Positions 28,255-36,665 of a stretch of 64,000 nucleotides of DNA are shown one piece after another. The first letter of the stretch is position 1, and every line of letters begins with the position of its first letter. Below the pieces are notes generated by a model. The model worked only from the letters and a program-made list of their open reading frames with translations, made no database searches and was not told where the DNA came from. Position numbers and translations under genes: made by a program. This DNA comes from Paenibacillus terrigena DSM 21567 (GTDB lineage Bacteria > Bacillota > Bacilli > Paenibacillales > Paenibacillaceae). The stretch lies in NCBI RefSeq assembly GCF_000374845.1, contig NZ_KB895413.1:124001-188000 (forward strand), in the 5' to 3' direction.

Positions 28255-29220
28255 TTAGGCTTGGAATAAACTCTTGTAGATGCCGTAGCCTTCTTCCTCC
28301 AGGCGATCGACAGGAACAAACCTAAGGGCAGCGGAGTTGATGCAATATCGTAGACCATTCTCCCCAGGTCCGTCGTTGAACACATGGCCAAGATGCGAAT
28401 CGGCCTCTTTGCTTCGGACCTCCGTACGGATCATGAGATGGCTCATATCGACTTTCTCGACGACTTGATGGGCTCGTAGCGGCTTCGTGAAGCTCGGCCA
28501 TCCGCATCCAGAATCGAATTTGTCTAGCGAACTGAATAGCGGCTCGCCGGAGACGATGTCGACATAGATCCCTTCGCCATGATGATCCCAGAATTCATTG
28601 CGGAACGGTGGTTCTGTTCCGTTGTTTTGTGTTACTTCATATTGGATTGGCGTAAGCTTGGTATGAAGTTCATCCTTGTTTATCGCCTTCCCCCAATGCG
28701 CTGCGATGAAGGCGTCGCGTCCAGATCCTGTACGGTAACGCTTATAATGAGATGGATTCGTTCGATAGTAGCCTTGATGATAATCTTCTGCTGCATAGAA
28801 TGGAGCTGCAGGTAGAATCTCGGTGGCAATGGGCTTATCGAAACGTCCGCTCGCTGCGAGAGCTTGCTTCGATGCTTCGGCTTGCTCACGCTGCTCCTCC
28901 GAATGGAAGAAGATGGCGGTCCGGTAAGAAGATCCGCGGTCATAGAACTGTCCGCCAGCATCGGTTGGGTCGATCTGCTGCCAGAAGAGTTCGAGCAGCC
29001 TCGTGTATGGGAAGATTGCAGGGTCGAACGTAATTTGGACGGCTTCGTAATGACCAGTCGTCTCGGAACAGACTTCCTTATACGTTGGGTTCTCGGTAAG
29101 TCCGCCTGTGTATCCAGATACGACTTGATGGATTCCTGGCATTTCATCAAAGGGGGATACCATACACCAGAAGCATCCACCGGCAAAGGTCGCTAACGCT
29201 TGATTCGTTGCAGATGACAT
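28255..29220 (-). CDS. msrAB: Fused peptide-methionine sulfoxide reductase MsrA-MsrB
   Basis: A protein of about 321 residues. Residues 5-160 are MsrA: '[19 protein letters not shown]' with the catalytic Cys in GCFWC, and 'EDYHQGYY'. Residues about 180-315 are MsrB: '[20 protein letters not shown]' and '[25 protein letters not shown]' with the catalytic Cys in RYCINS. The CxxC zinc sites of many MsrB proteins are not present. Together the domains repair both S- and R-methionine sulfoxides in the cytosol. ATG 29220 is preferred to GTG 29232, which touches the CGGAG site. Confidence 0.93.
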   Translation of the reverse strand: MSSATNQALATFAGGCFWCMVSPFDEMPGIHQVVSGYTGGLTENPTYKEVCSETTGHYEAVQITFDPAIFPYTRLLELFWQQIDPTDAGGQFYDRGSSYRTAIFFHSEEQREQAEASKQALAASGRFDKPIATEILPAAPFYAAEDYHQGYYRTNPSHYKRYRTGSGRDAFIAAHWGKAINKDELHTKLTPIQYEVTQNNGTEPPFRNEFWDHHGEGIYVDIVSGEPLFSSLDKFDSGCGWPSFTKPLRAHQVVEKVDMSHLMIRTEVRSKEADSHLGHVFNDGPGENGLRYCINSAALRFVPVDRLEEEGYGIYKSLFQA

Positions 29221-29429
29221 GGTTGTTTTCACTCCGTTTCTAAGTGGGTTACTGTGATCTTTATCATAATTGATGTGGCGGTCCGTTACAAATCGGACAG
29301 CGTAAACCTTAAAGCTGCCTTAAGGAAAGCAAGTGGTTTTTTATCTGAGTTTAAGGTTCGGAGAAAGGTGTTCTGGTATAGTTTGTGGAAAGTATACTCA
29401 TACCATGAAAGTTGAAAGGGAGTTATGAC

Positions 29430-30620
29430 GTGGATAATAAAGAAAAGAAGAATCTTACGGAAGTGGAGGTAGCTGCATCAGCAGCTTCAGAGGGGGCAGA
29501 GAACACGCCATCGAGCGATGAAGCTGAGGTTATTGCTGGACAAGCCCATTCCGAGGCTGAGCATACAACAGAACAAGAACACGAATTGGAGTCGGTACAA
29601 CAAGTGACAGCGCAAGAAGAGGAGCCTGCATTGGAGCAAGTCGCTGCAGCGGTAGCCCCGGCAGATCAGAATGCCATAGCAACGGTACCAGCGGCATCAA
29701 GAAGGAATATGACGCCGGTCTGGATGGTGATCTCGGCTGTTCTACTGATCGGTCTTGTATTCGTGACCTTGAAGCCGCCTTTAGACAAAGGGAAAGAAGT
29801 CGTTGCCTCCGTTAATGGCACGGACATTACAAGAGATAAGCTCTATGACGCCATGCTTGAAGCGGGTGGCACGAATACAATTAATAGTTTGATCATGTAC
29901 GAGGTGGTCGACCAAGAGGCGAAGAAAACGAATATTACAGTCTCCGAAGCAGATCTTGACAAAGAAGTAGACAATATTAAGAAATCCGCTGGCAGTGATG
30001 AAGGCTTCAATCAAATGCTGGCGCAGTATAACTTAACAGTCGAAGCGCTGCGCAAAGAAATGATACCGCAAGTGCAATTAACGAAGCTTCTTACACCGAA
30101 GGTCAATGTAACGGATCAGGAGATCAAAGATTTCTACGAAGCGAATAAAGCTTCGATGTCCACGCCAGAGCAAGTTCGTGCTTCCCATATTCTTGTGAAG
30201 ACGAAGGAAGAGGCGGATGCCATTGAGAAGGAATTGAAGGGCGGGGCAGATTTTGCAGCTCTTGCAAAAGAGAAATCAACAGATACCGGTTCGAAGGTAA
30301 ATGGTGGCGATCTGAACTTCTTCGGCAAAGGCCAAATGGTGCCTGAATTTGAAGAGGCAGCTTTCAAGATGAAAGTGGGCGAGGTCAGCGAACCTATCAA
30401 GTCGCAATTTGGCTACCATATTATTAAACTAACGGATAAAAAAGAAGCGGTTAACCCTACGCTGGACGATAAAAAAGTAGAGATTAAAGAACAATTGACA
30501 AAGCAGAAAATTTCGGAAATGTCGAATGAATACATTCAAGGCTTGCGCGATAAAGCGAAAATCACGAATACACTCGACAAAACGGCTCCAAAAGAGACAG
30601 GTACAACACCAGCTAAATAA
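29430..30620 (+). CDS. Membrane-anchored PrsA/SurA-like peptidyl-prolyl isomerase
   Basis: A protein of about 396 residues. The first 90 or so residues are acidic and rich in Glu and Ala and would be cytoplasmic. A single membrane helix follows ('VWMVISAVLLIGLVFVTL'). Then come a SurA-N-like chaperone region (about residues 120-240) and a parvulin domain (about residues 245-345; 'RASHILVKTKEEADAIEKEL', 'GGDLNFFGKGQMVPEFEEAAF', 'FGYHIIKLTDKK'). PrsA foldases assist folding of secreted proteins outside the membrane. Most are lipoproteins; this one is a type II membrane protein with a long inside tail. GTG 29430 is supported by AAAGGGAG. Confidence 0.88.
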   Translation: MDNKEKKNLTEVEVAASAASEGAENTPSSDEAEVIAGQAHSEAEHTTEQEHELESVQQVTAQEEEPALEQVAAAVAPADQNAIATVPAASRRNMTPVWMVISAVLLIGLVFVTLKPPLDKGKEVVASVNGTDITRDKLYDAMLEAGGTNTINSLIMYEVVDQEAKKTNITVSEADLDKEVDNIKKSAGSDEGFNQMLAQYNLTVEALRKEMIPQVQLTKLLTPKVNVTDQEIKDFYEANKASMSTPEQVRASHILVKTKEEADAIEKELKGGADFAALAKEKSTDTGSKVNGGDLNFFGKGQMVPEFEEAAFKMKVGEVSEPIKSQFGYHIIKLTDKKEAVNPTLDDKKVEIKEQLTKQKISEMSNEYIQGLRDKAKITNTLDKTAPKETGTTPAK

Positions 30621-30633
30621 GGAAATTACGATT

Positions 30634-30671
30634 AGAGCATCCCGTGCTGCCTTAGGGTAGGGGGATGCTCT
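30634..30671 (+). terminator. Intrinsic terminator-like hairpin
   Basis: AGAGCATCCC pairs exactly with GGGATGCTCT across an 18-base loop just after the PrsA-like gene. The tract that follows (CTTCGTAT) is not T-rich, so efficiency is doubtful. Confidence 0.5.
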
Positions 30672-30687
30672 CTTCGTATATAACAAA

Positions 30688-30870
30688 GTGCAGAAATGTC
30701 TGAAGGAGGAGAATAAATATGTACTGCTCGTGCGATGGGAGACACTTGAGGATCATACGATAGGATTCCGGGGATCAGAAGAATATTTGGCATGGAAAGC
30801 CTTATTGCATCATTACTATGACCCCTTCCCTGTCGTTGAACATTTTGTCTCTGTGGTTTCTGGTACATAA
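30688..30870 (+). pseudogene. 5'-truncated antibiotic-biosynthesis-monooxygenase-like fragment
   Basis: The 60-codon frame reads 'CLKEENKYVLLVRWETLEDH' and on to 'HHYYDPFPVVEHF', which is the C-terminal half of the small (about 100 residues) ABM-domain monooxygenase family. In those proteins an N-terminal strand-helix unit precedes this part; here the sequence upstream is the PrsA-gene hairpin with no trace of it. A GTG at 30688 would begin the remnant, but it has no ribosome site. I read it as a decayed or recombined remnant; expression as a half-domain is possible but unlikely. Confidence 0.6.
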
Positions 30871-30911
30871 AATTGTGCAAAAAACAATACATTTTGTCAG
30901 AACATATGATC

Positions 30912-31011
30912 TTATCACTGGTGGTAAAAAGTGGTACAATGAGGGCGTATAGACTCTTGGTGGCTACGATGTTTACGACTAGATCATCTTCGACTCACAG
31001 TCCACCACGAG
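30912..31011 (+). promoter_or_regulatory. amj promoter and structured leader
   Basis: TTATCA (30912-30917) and TACAAT (30935-30940) are 17 bases apart. The leader of about 110 bases can fold with CTCTTGGTGG (30954-30963) against CCACCACGAG (31002-31011). The spacer holds a direct repeat GTGGTA. The promoter is a sigma-A type, with no clear sigma-M box. Confidence 0.45.
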
Positions 31012-31056
31012 AATGCTTCGATGGTGGGTTGTGTTGTGTACATTGGAGGGGAAATG

Positions 31057-31848
31057 ATGCTGCAACAACTATTGATCGTCTCGCTGCTCACGATGATAAT
31101 TCATACCTCGGAAACGTTATCTTATGCTGTACGATTTGCGGGTGTTCGAACAGGAAAGCTAGCAGTATCGCTAACCCTATCGGGTATGATTGTGCTCGTC
31201 GCCCGAACCTCCAACATGCTGCAAGGCGTTATGGTCGGGAAGATGATAGACTATGCCAAGCTCAACGCAGGATTCCCTCTTGAGAAATATTTCCGTCTGA
31301 TTATCGGTTCGGCGTCGATTGGCACGGTGCTCGCCATGCTGTTATTTCCTTCTGTCGTATTTCTTGCAGGTCGTATGATATCACACTTAGAGGTGTCAGG
31401 TTCGATTCCGAAGCTGCTCACGAGTGTATCGCTGGATAAGCTGAAGCATGCCCGGACCCATCTTCGCAGACCCACATTGAAAATGCTGAGAGCCTTGCGA
31501 ATCTATAATGTTCCCAAAAGGCTGCTCCTATTGAACAGTGTCGTTACGTCGATCTATACCGTTGGGGTGTTAGCTGCGTTATATGCCTCTTTCGTGGCAG
31601 TATCTGGTATCGCTGCATCGCAGTCCTCGGGACTGATTAATGGGATTGCGACGATCATTATGACCGTGCTAATTGATCCGCAGATTGCGCTCATGACCGA
31701 TCGAGCACTTCGTAATGAAGCAGATCAGGATCGGCTTGGCAAGGTGTATGGACTCATGATGATGTCTCGTTTTGTGGGTACATTGCTGGGGCAAGTGATC
31801 TTCATGCCTGCTGTCGTATGGATCGAATGGATGACGGCACGGATCTGA
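31057..31848 (+). CDS. amj: Amj-family lipid II flippase
   Basis: A protein of 263 residues with about six hydrophobic segments. The N-terminus 'LLIVSLLTMIIHTSETLSYAVRFAGVRTGKLAVSLTLSG' and 'VARTSNMLQGVMVG' are the pattern of Amj (YdaH), which can replace MurJ in moving lipid II across the membrane during cell-wall synthesis. ATG 31057 has GGAGGGG 5 bases upstream; ATG 31054 is too close. In B. subtilis the gene answers to envelope stress through sigma-M; no such promoter is obvious here. Confidence 0.85.
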   Translation: MLQQLLIVSLLTMIIHTSETLSYAVRFAGVRTGKLAVSLTLSGMIVLVARTSNMLQGVMVGKMIDYAKLNAGFPLEKYFRLIIGSASIGTVLAMLLFPSVVFLAGRMISHLEVSGSIPKLLTSVSLDKLKHARTHLRRPTLKMLRALRIYNVPKRLLLLNSVVTSIYTVGVLAALYASFVAVSGIAASQSSGLINGIATIIMTVLIDPQIALMTDRALRNEADQDRLGKVYGLMMMSRFVGTLLGQVIFMPAVVWIEWMTARI

Positions 31849-31881
31849 CTATTTTAAGAGGAAGAAAGTGAGGCAGAGGAA

Positions 31882-32349
31882 ATGGAGAATTCCGTATGGA
31901 TCAAGCAAGCAGGGGTAGAGGATGTCCCTTATTTAGCTCTATTATTTAATCAATACCGGATGTTCTACGGTCAGTCGTCAGATTTGGATGGCGCAGCAAC
32001 CTTTCTAGAGGAGCGGATTACGCACAAGGAATCTACGGCATTCATCGCGTATTCATCACCAGAAGATCGCCGTGGTCTTGGCTTCGTTCAGTTATATCCT
32101 TCGTTCTCTTCCGTTTCCATGCAGCGATTGTGGATCTTGAACGATCTCTTCGTAACGTCTGAAGCAAGGAAGCAGCGTGTTGGACGTCAACTCATGGATA
32201 TGGCCTATCGCTTTGCACTTGAATCAAGCGCGAAAGGACTGACCTTGTCCACTGCGCATGACAATAAGATAGCCCAGCGCCTCTATGAATCACTTGGATA
32301 TGAACGAGATGAACATTACTATACATATGAGCTTTATTTCAAGGGCTAG
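31882..32349 (+). CDS. GNAT family N-acetyltransferase
   Basis: A protein of 155 residues spanning a full GNAT fold. 'GFVQLYPSFSSVSMQRLWILNDLFVTSEARKQRVGRQLMDMA' holds motif A with the R-K-Q-R-V-G-R acetyl-CoA loop, and 'LSTAHDNKIAQRLYESLGYERDEHYYTYEL' is motif B. The opening 'QAGVEDVPYLALLFNQYRMFYGQ' is common in GNATs acting on small amines or amino groups. ATG 31882 follows GGCAGAGGAA. It lies 33 bases downstream of amj and may be cotranscribed. Confidence 0.85.
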   Translation: MENSVWIKQAGVEDVPYLALLFNQYRMFYGQSSDLDGAATFLEERITHKESTAFIAYSSPEDRRGLGFVQLYPSFSSVSMQRLWILNDLFVTSEARKQRVGRQLMDMAYRFALESSAKGLTLSTAHDNKIAQRLYESLGYERDEHYYTYELYFKG

Positions 32350-32482
32350 CGCGCTATTAGGGAGAAGTTGTTCCATGGCGCCATGTTAAGGTCTTATGAT
32401 TCATATTTTATCAGCTCGTGTAATCGTATATAATGGGGGTTCGAAGAAGTTTCGTAATCTACCTATACTGGAGTGAATGATC

Positions 32483-32908
32483 ATGTTAGAACACATCAAA
32501 CATCGACTTAATGAGGAAGAAATTCGTGAACTGATTGGTTACTCCGTTTTCCCTGATCCCGACCGGATAGAGCAAGCGGTTGCACGCTATCAGCAAGAGG
32601 ATCAGTTGCAGTTGTACGGCGCGGTTGAAGAAGATGAAGTAATAGGGATTGTCGGTTTTTCGATGGATGAAGATCAAAATCTCATCTTGCAGCATATTGC
32701 GGTTCGACCTGAGAATCGGGAACAGGGTTACGGACGCAGCATCATGCTGGAGTTGATTGGTCTTACGAATCCGAAGTCGATTGTTTCTGAGACGGATGAA
32801 AGTGCAGCAGATTTCTATCGTAATATTGGTTTTACTGTATTTAGTCTGGGAGAGAAGTATCCTGGAGTAGAGCGGTTCCGCTGTGAGTATATAACGGAAG
32901 AAGATTAG
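32483..32908 (+). CDS. GNAT family N-acetyltransferase
   Basis: A protein of 141 residues. 'LQHIAVRPENREQGYGRSIMLELI' carries the Q-G-Y-G-R acetyl-CoA loop, and 'DESAADFYRNIGFTVFSLGEKYPGVERFRCEY' is the C-terminal half. This compact form resembles the small stand-alone acetyltransferases near YvbK-type proteins. The substrate is unknown. ATG 32483 is 9 bases from GGAG; ATG 32477 is 3 bases from it. Confidence 0.8.
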   Translation: MLEHIKHRLNEEEIRELIGYSVFPDPDRIEQAVARYQQEDQLQLYGAVEEDEVIGIVGFSMDEDQNLILQHIAVRPENREQGYGRSIMLELIGLTNPKSIVSETDESAADFYRNIGFTVFSLGEKYPGVERFRCEYITEED

Positions 32909-32924
32909 TACAGGGGTAATGAAC

Positions 32925-33374
32925 ATGGAAGCAGCTTGGGCATAGAAATCCTTTCTCCATCCAGATTCGGGCGAAGTGAAACTTGCGACGAACTTAGGAA
33001 TATATGTGCATGGCACGGCAAGCATCACACCGCCCACATTACGACTTTGCGAGAGCGTATGGGCTGGTCTTAGTGTTACGATTTACGAGTGACCAGATGA
33101 TGGTCTTGGGCGAGCGAAGATTGGGTACCGAGCAGACAGATGGACACCAACACAACAAGAGATACGCGAAGCTTGGAAGCGAAAATTCTCATTGTTCTAA
33201 CCTCCTGTAACAGGTTTGGATGAACCATGCATGCTTGGGAATCGTTCTGCGACTCAATTAGGACCGGCATTAAGACATGTGCAGGAATATCGTGTGCTTT
33301 GGGGTAAATATCCCCGTATCATGACTGTATCAGATAAGGCTTTTCTTATACAACAGGCAGAGGCAAGAAATTAG
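32925..33374 (+). pseudogene. Decayed gene with three in-frame stop codons
   Basis: From ATG 32925 (GGGG site upstream) a single unshifted frame of 149 codons runs to TAG 33372-33374. It is interrupted by TAG 32943, TGA near 33081-33083 and TAA near 33198. Between the stops the text is protein-like: '[20 protein letters not shown]', '[17 protein letters not shown]', 'IGYRADRWTPTQQEIREAWK', 'ALRHVQEYRVLWGKYPRIMT' and 'AFLIQQAEARN'. No frameshift is needed to keep the frame, which points to decay by point mutation. I do not recognise the family. Confidence 0.6.
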
Positions 33375-33402
33375 GAATTTCATCCTACAAGTGAGCAATA
33401 AG

Positions 33403-33448
33403 GGCAGTTTTCTGGCGTTTGACGCATCCAAGAAAACTGTCTTTTTTT
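33403..33448 (+). terminator. Intrinsic terminator
   Basis: GGCAGTTTTCT pairs with AGAAAACTGTC (one G-U) across a 17-base loop and runs into seven T. It follows the decayed gene. Confidence 0.8.
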
Positions 33449-33521
33449 CCAAATAAATACACATTTGATTTTTGTTTTGGATTATAATAAATGCACTTAA
33501 CAGGCATAGGTGGTGGCTTGA

Positions 33522-34604
33522 ATGAATTGGGAACAGCAGCTGACGCAATGGATTTCGCAGGACCAGGATATGATCGATGCCCTTCGCCTTGTCCGGGCGC
33601 TCAAAATGAATGAAGGTGCGATCGCAGCTGGGTTCATTCGCAATTACGTCTGGGATCGGCTTCATGGATTTGGTGCGCGTACACCGCTCAATGACGTGGA
33701 TGTCATTTATTATGATGCAAGTTCGAAGTCAGAGGAGCGGGATCGAAGATTCGAGAAGGACCTCATGAAGCAGATGTCGCAATATCAATGGTCTGTGAAG
33801 AACCAGGCGCGCATGCATCTACGCAATCATCACGCGCCATATCACTCGATCGCAGACGCGATGCTGCGGTGGCCTGAGACGGCTACGGCTGTCGCGGTTC
33901 GTATCAATGACCAAGATCGGATTGAGATTGTTGCTCCTCACGGACTGGATGATTTATTTCAATTATTGGTACGGCGTGGACCCTATTTTGAAGATGTGGA
34001 GTATTTCCTACAGCGTGTTGAGTCGAAAAATTGGCGTTACTTATGGCCGAAGTTAGAAGTGATAACGCATGTAAGAGATGAGGATACGACATCGAAGACG
34101 ATCCATATTCGACAACTTCAAAAGACAGACGTCGAAGCCTTTACAGATCTACGTCTCGAAGGATTACGCCTCTATCCGGAATACTTCGGCGAAAGTCTGG
34201 AAGAGGCGATGAAAAACCCAATGGAAAAAATCCGATCGAAAATCGTGAGTACTTCAGATCGATTCGTGCTTGGTGCGTGGACGGAAGAGCAAGAATTGGT
34301 AGGAGTGATCGGATTTTACCGGGAATCCGGTGTGAAGTTCCGTCACAAAGGCGTAATCTGGGGCATGTATGTGACACCTTCCGAGCAAGGTCATGGCATT
34401 GGAAGAACATTACTGCAGCAGGCCATTGTACATGCACGTAACATTGTCGGACTGGAGCAATTGAACTTATCGATTGTTACAACCAATCAGACGGCAAGAC
34501 GTCTCTATGAGCAAGCAGGGTTTCAGGTGTACGGTCAAGAGGCGCGTGCGATGCGATGGAACGACCTGTATTGGAATGAAGACTATATGTGTTTGCAATT
34601 ATAA
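33522..34604 (+). CDS. Nucleotidyltransferase (DUF925-like)-GNAT fusion
   Basis: A protein of 360 residues of two parts. Residues about 1-185 match the nucleotidyltransferase-like DUF925 family: 'ALKMNEGAIAAGFIRNYVWDRLHGF' is followed by 'PLNDVDVIYYD', whose D-x-D would bind metal, and 'PHGLDDLFQLLVRRGP'. Residues about 195-355 form a complete GNAT with 'KGVIWGMYVTPSEQGHGIGRTLLQQAI' (acetyl-CoA loop) and 'LSIVTTNQTARRLYEQAGFQVYG'. Both parts are usually separate proteins. The frame is continuous with no sign of a sequencing junction. Joint function is unknown; an aminoglycoside-type modifying role is only a guess. Confidence 0.8.
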   Translation: MNWEQQLTQWISQDQDMIDALRLVRALKMNEGAIAAGFIRNYVWDRLHGFGARTPLNDVDVIYYDASSKSEERDRRFEKDLMKQMSQYQWSVKNQARMHLRNHHAPYHSIADAMLRWPETATAVAVRINDQDRIEIVAPHGLDDLFQLLVRRGPYFEDVEYFLQRVESKNWRYLWPKLEVITHVRDEDTTSKTIHIRQLQKTDVEAFTDLRLEGLRLYPEYFGESLEEAMKNPMEKIRSKIVSTSDRFVLGAWTEEQELVGVIGFYRESGVKFRHKGVIWGMYVTPSEQGHGIGRTLLQQAIVHARNIVGLEQLNLSIVTTNQTARRLYEQAGFQVYGQEARAMRWNDLYWNEDYMCLQL

Positions 34605-34636
34605 GAATTTAGAGATTGTGGATGGAGGGGAAGTCA

Positions 34637-35362
34637 TTGATTAGAGCAGTGGTGTTTGATTTTGATGGATTAACTTTGGATACGGAAACCCCGTGGTACG
34701 AATCGCTTCAGCAGGTGAATGCGAAGTATGGTATTTCATTTCCAGAAGAATTGTTCAACAATGCGATCGGAGCTAGTCATGAGGCTTTCAATCCTTACCG
34801 TTACTTGGCTGATCAACTGCAAGGACAACCGGATGAAAGGGAGCTGCGAACAGAAGTACACGAATTATTCTTATCCAAAATGGAGAAGCAGAAGCTTCGC
34901 GAAGGTGTCCTGGATTACCTGATCGTGGCTAAGCGTGCGGGTCTCAAGATCGGTCTTGCATCGAGTTCACCACGGGCATGGGTAGAGAGTTACTTGAAGA
35001 AATATGAGATTTACGACTACTATGAATGCATCTGTACCGCTGACGACGTCGAACAAGTGAAGCCAGATCCTGCATTATATCGCCTTGCCTTGAAGCAGCT
35101 AGGGGTTGAGGGACATGAAGCGATCGCCTTCGAAGATTCAGTCAATGGGTTAACGGCTGCCAAAGCCGCGGGATTATACGGCGTAGCTGTTCCCAATGCA
35201 CTAACCCATCGTTTGTCGTTTACAATCCAGGACGTGATGCTCATGTCGATGGCGGATCTACCGCTTGAGGTACTGATTCAGCGAATTGAGGAACTCGATC
35301 GCGACAGACAGCAAGTCATAAGTGGAGGTGCTGCTGATGCTGAGCATGGAAGAATTATTTAG
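34637..35362 (+). CDS. HAD family hydrolase (beta-phosphoglucomutase/phosphatase-like)
   Basis: A protein of 241 residues. Motif I 'VFDFDGLTLDTETPWYESLQ', motif II 'IGLASSSPRAWVESYL', motif III 'VKPDPALYRLALKQLGV' and motif IV 'AFEDSVNGLTAAKAAGL' are complete, with a helical cap (about residues 15-85) between motif I and II. This is the subfamily of phosphoglycolate and sugar phosphatases and beta-phosphoglucomutase. TTG 34637 has GGAGGGG 6 bases before it. The next gene overlaps its end by 26 bases. Confidence 0.9.
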   Translation: MIRAVVFDFDGLTLDTETPWYESLQQVNAKYGISFPEELFNNAIGASHEAFNPYRYLADQLQGQPDERELRTEVHELFLSKMEKQKLREGVLDYLIVAKRAGLKIGLASSSPRAWVESYLKKYEIYDYYECICTADDVEQVKPDPALYRLALKQLGVEGHEAIAFEDSVNGLTAAKAAGLYGVAVPNALTHRLSFTIQDVMLMSMADLPLEVLIQRIEELDRDRQQVISGGAADAEHGRII

Positions 35363-35918
35363 GAACTTGCCACGGTTGGAGACAGAACGGTTGATCCTTC
35401 GCAAAATGCGGAGAAGCGATGCGCGGGATTTATTCGCTTATGCCTCCAATGCAGAAATGACACGTTATACGATGTGGAATACCCACCGAACGCTGCGTGA
35501 TTCGGAGCTTTTTCTTGATGCGATTGAACAACGCTACCGGGAGGGGCAGGTGACGAACTGGGGGATCGAATATAAACCCAATGGCAAATTCATTGGGACG
35601 TGTGGATTCGTCAACTGGGCGCCGGAACATCAACGAGCAGAGATTGGTTATGCATTATCGGAAGAATACTGGAATCAAGGGATTATGAGTGAGGCTGCGC
35701 GTGCGGTCCTTCAATTCGGATTTCAGAAAATGGATTTGAACCGTCTAGAAGCACGCTGTAATCTGGAGAATATGGGTTCGGAGCGGGTGATGCAGAAGAT
35801 TGGAATGATCTACGAAGGTGTGATTCGTGAGCAGCTCTTCATCCAAGGTCGGTTCGAGAGCGTCAAGCTGTACTCGATTCTGCGTAACGAGGTCCCTGTC
35901 GTAATTGGAAGTAACTAG
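35337..35918 (+). CDS. RimJ/RimL-like GNAT N-acetyltransferase
   Basis: A protein of 193 residues. 'LPRLETERLILRKMRRSDARDLFAYASNAEMTRYTMW' is the RimJ/RimL opening; 'AEIGYALSEEYWNQGIMSEAARAVLQFGFQKMDLNRLEARCNLENMGSERVMQKIGMIYEGV' spans motifs A and B (pieces quoted). These enzymes acetylate the N-terminus of ribosomal proteins or other substrates. ATG 35337 is chosen because GGAGGTG is 7 bases upstream; ATG 35346 is an alternative. Confidence 0.88.
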   Translation: MLSMEELFRNLPRLETERLILRKMRRSDARDLFAYASNAEMTRYTMWNTHRTLRDSELFLDAIEQRYREGQVTNWGIEYKPNGKFIGTCGFVNWAPEHQRAEIGYALSEEYWNQGIMSEAARAVLQFGFQKMDLNRLEARCNLENMGSERVMQKIGMIYEGVIREQLFIQGRFESVKLYSILRNEVPVVIGSN

Positions 35919-35986
35919 AAACCCACTCCGAAAGATCGTATAATTAAGTTGTATAAGGAACATATTTCGATAAGGGAGAGATGGAA

Positions 35987-36550
35987 ATGTATGATGTAAT
36001 TATTATTGGCGGCGGTACGGCAGGCGGAAGTGCAGCGATTTTCGCAGCAAAAGCAGGGAAATCTACGTTGATTATTGATAGCAATCAGAGTATGACGAAG
36101 CGTGCATGGATGCTGAACCATTACGGCATTAAGGAAATATCAGGACCAGATCTCATTGCCCAAGGCCTTGAGCAGGCTGCAAGCTTTGGCGCGGAATATG
36201 TGGAAGCGAAAGTAACGAATGTGACAACGACAGAAGAAGGGATTCAAGTACATACCGATGGCGATGACTATACGGGTAAGCATGTTCTGCTTGCAACAGG
36301 CGCGTTGACAGACCTCGCGAATCATATCGGTCTTGAATTAAAAGAAGGCCGTGAGCCGCGTATTAAGACAGTTATAGCGGTAGATGCTGACGGACGGACG
36401 AGCCAAGCGAACATTTGGGCAGCGGGTACGGTAGCAGGTACAAGTGTCCATACGATTATTACATCGGGTGACGGCGCTAAGGTTGCGATTAACATTATTA
36501 GTGAATTGAACGACGAACGTTATGTGGATCACGATGTCTTGAAATCTTAA
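35987..36550 (+). CDS. Short FAD-dependent oxidoreductase, thioredoxin-reductase-like
   Basis: A protein of 187 residues, about half the size of TrxB. It has the FAD Rossmann motif 'DVIIIGGGTAGGSAAIFAAKAG' and the second FAD motif 'ANIWAAGTVAGTSVHTIITSGDGAKVAINI'. The central NAD(P)H domain and the CxxC active site are both absent. Such short forms may be FAD-binding proteins that take electrons from another partner. ATG 35987 is preferred, with GGGAG 8 bases upstream. Confidence 0.82.
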   Translation: MYDVIIIGGGTAGGSAAIFAAKAGKSTLIIDSNQSMTKRAWMLNHYGIKEISGPDLIAQGLEQAASFGAEYVEAKVTNVTTTEEGIQVHTDGDDYTGKHVLLATGALTDLANHIGLELKEGREPRIKTVIAVDADGRTSQANIWAAGTVAGTSVHTIITSGDGAKVAINIISELNDERYVDHDVLKS

Positions 36551-36665
36551 ATCCTATGAATCGATTGCGAGATTAGGAAAATTCCTAGTATTGAACTCGT
36601 GTCATGATGTCAGTATAATGAGACGGATACGTAGTACATCATGATGACGGGAGAATCACGAATCT

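Noticed and set aside
30706-30762. Strong GAAGGAGG plus ATG at 30719 suggesting a small gene
   Set aside because: The frame closes after 14 codons and the purine run is part of the monooxygenase fragment's Lys-Glu-Glu codons.
30921-30936. GTGGTA direct repeat resembling MraZ-type boxes
   Set aside because: No mraZ or cell-division cluster follows; the next gene is amj and the repeat is short.
30873-31283. 136-codon frame across the amj leader and 5' end
   Set aside because: It is out of frame with amj, which has membrane segments and a good ribosome site; no homology is visible in the alternative frame.
32486-33037. Reverse-strand frame of 183 codons across a GNAT gene and the decayed gene
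   Set aside because: It mirrors the GNAT gene in the complementary strand and has a low-complexity, unlikely composition with no start signal.
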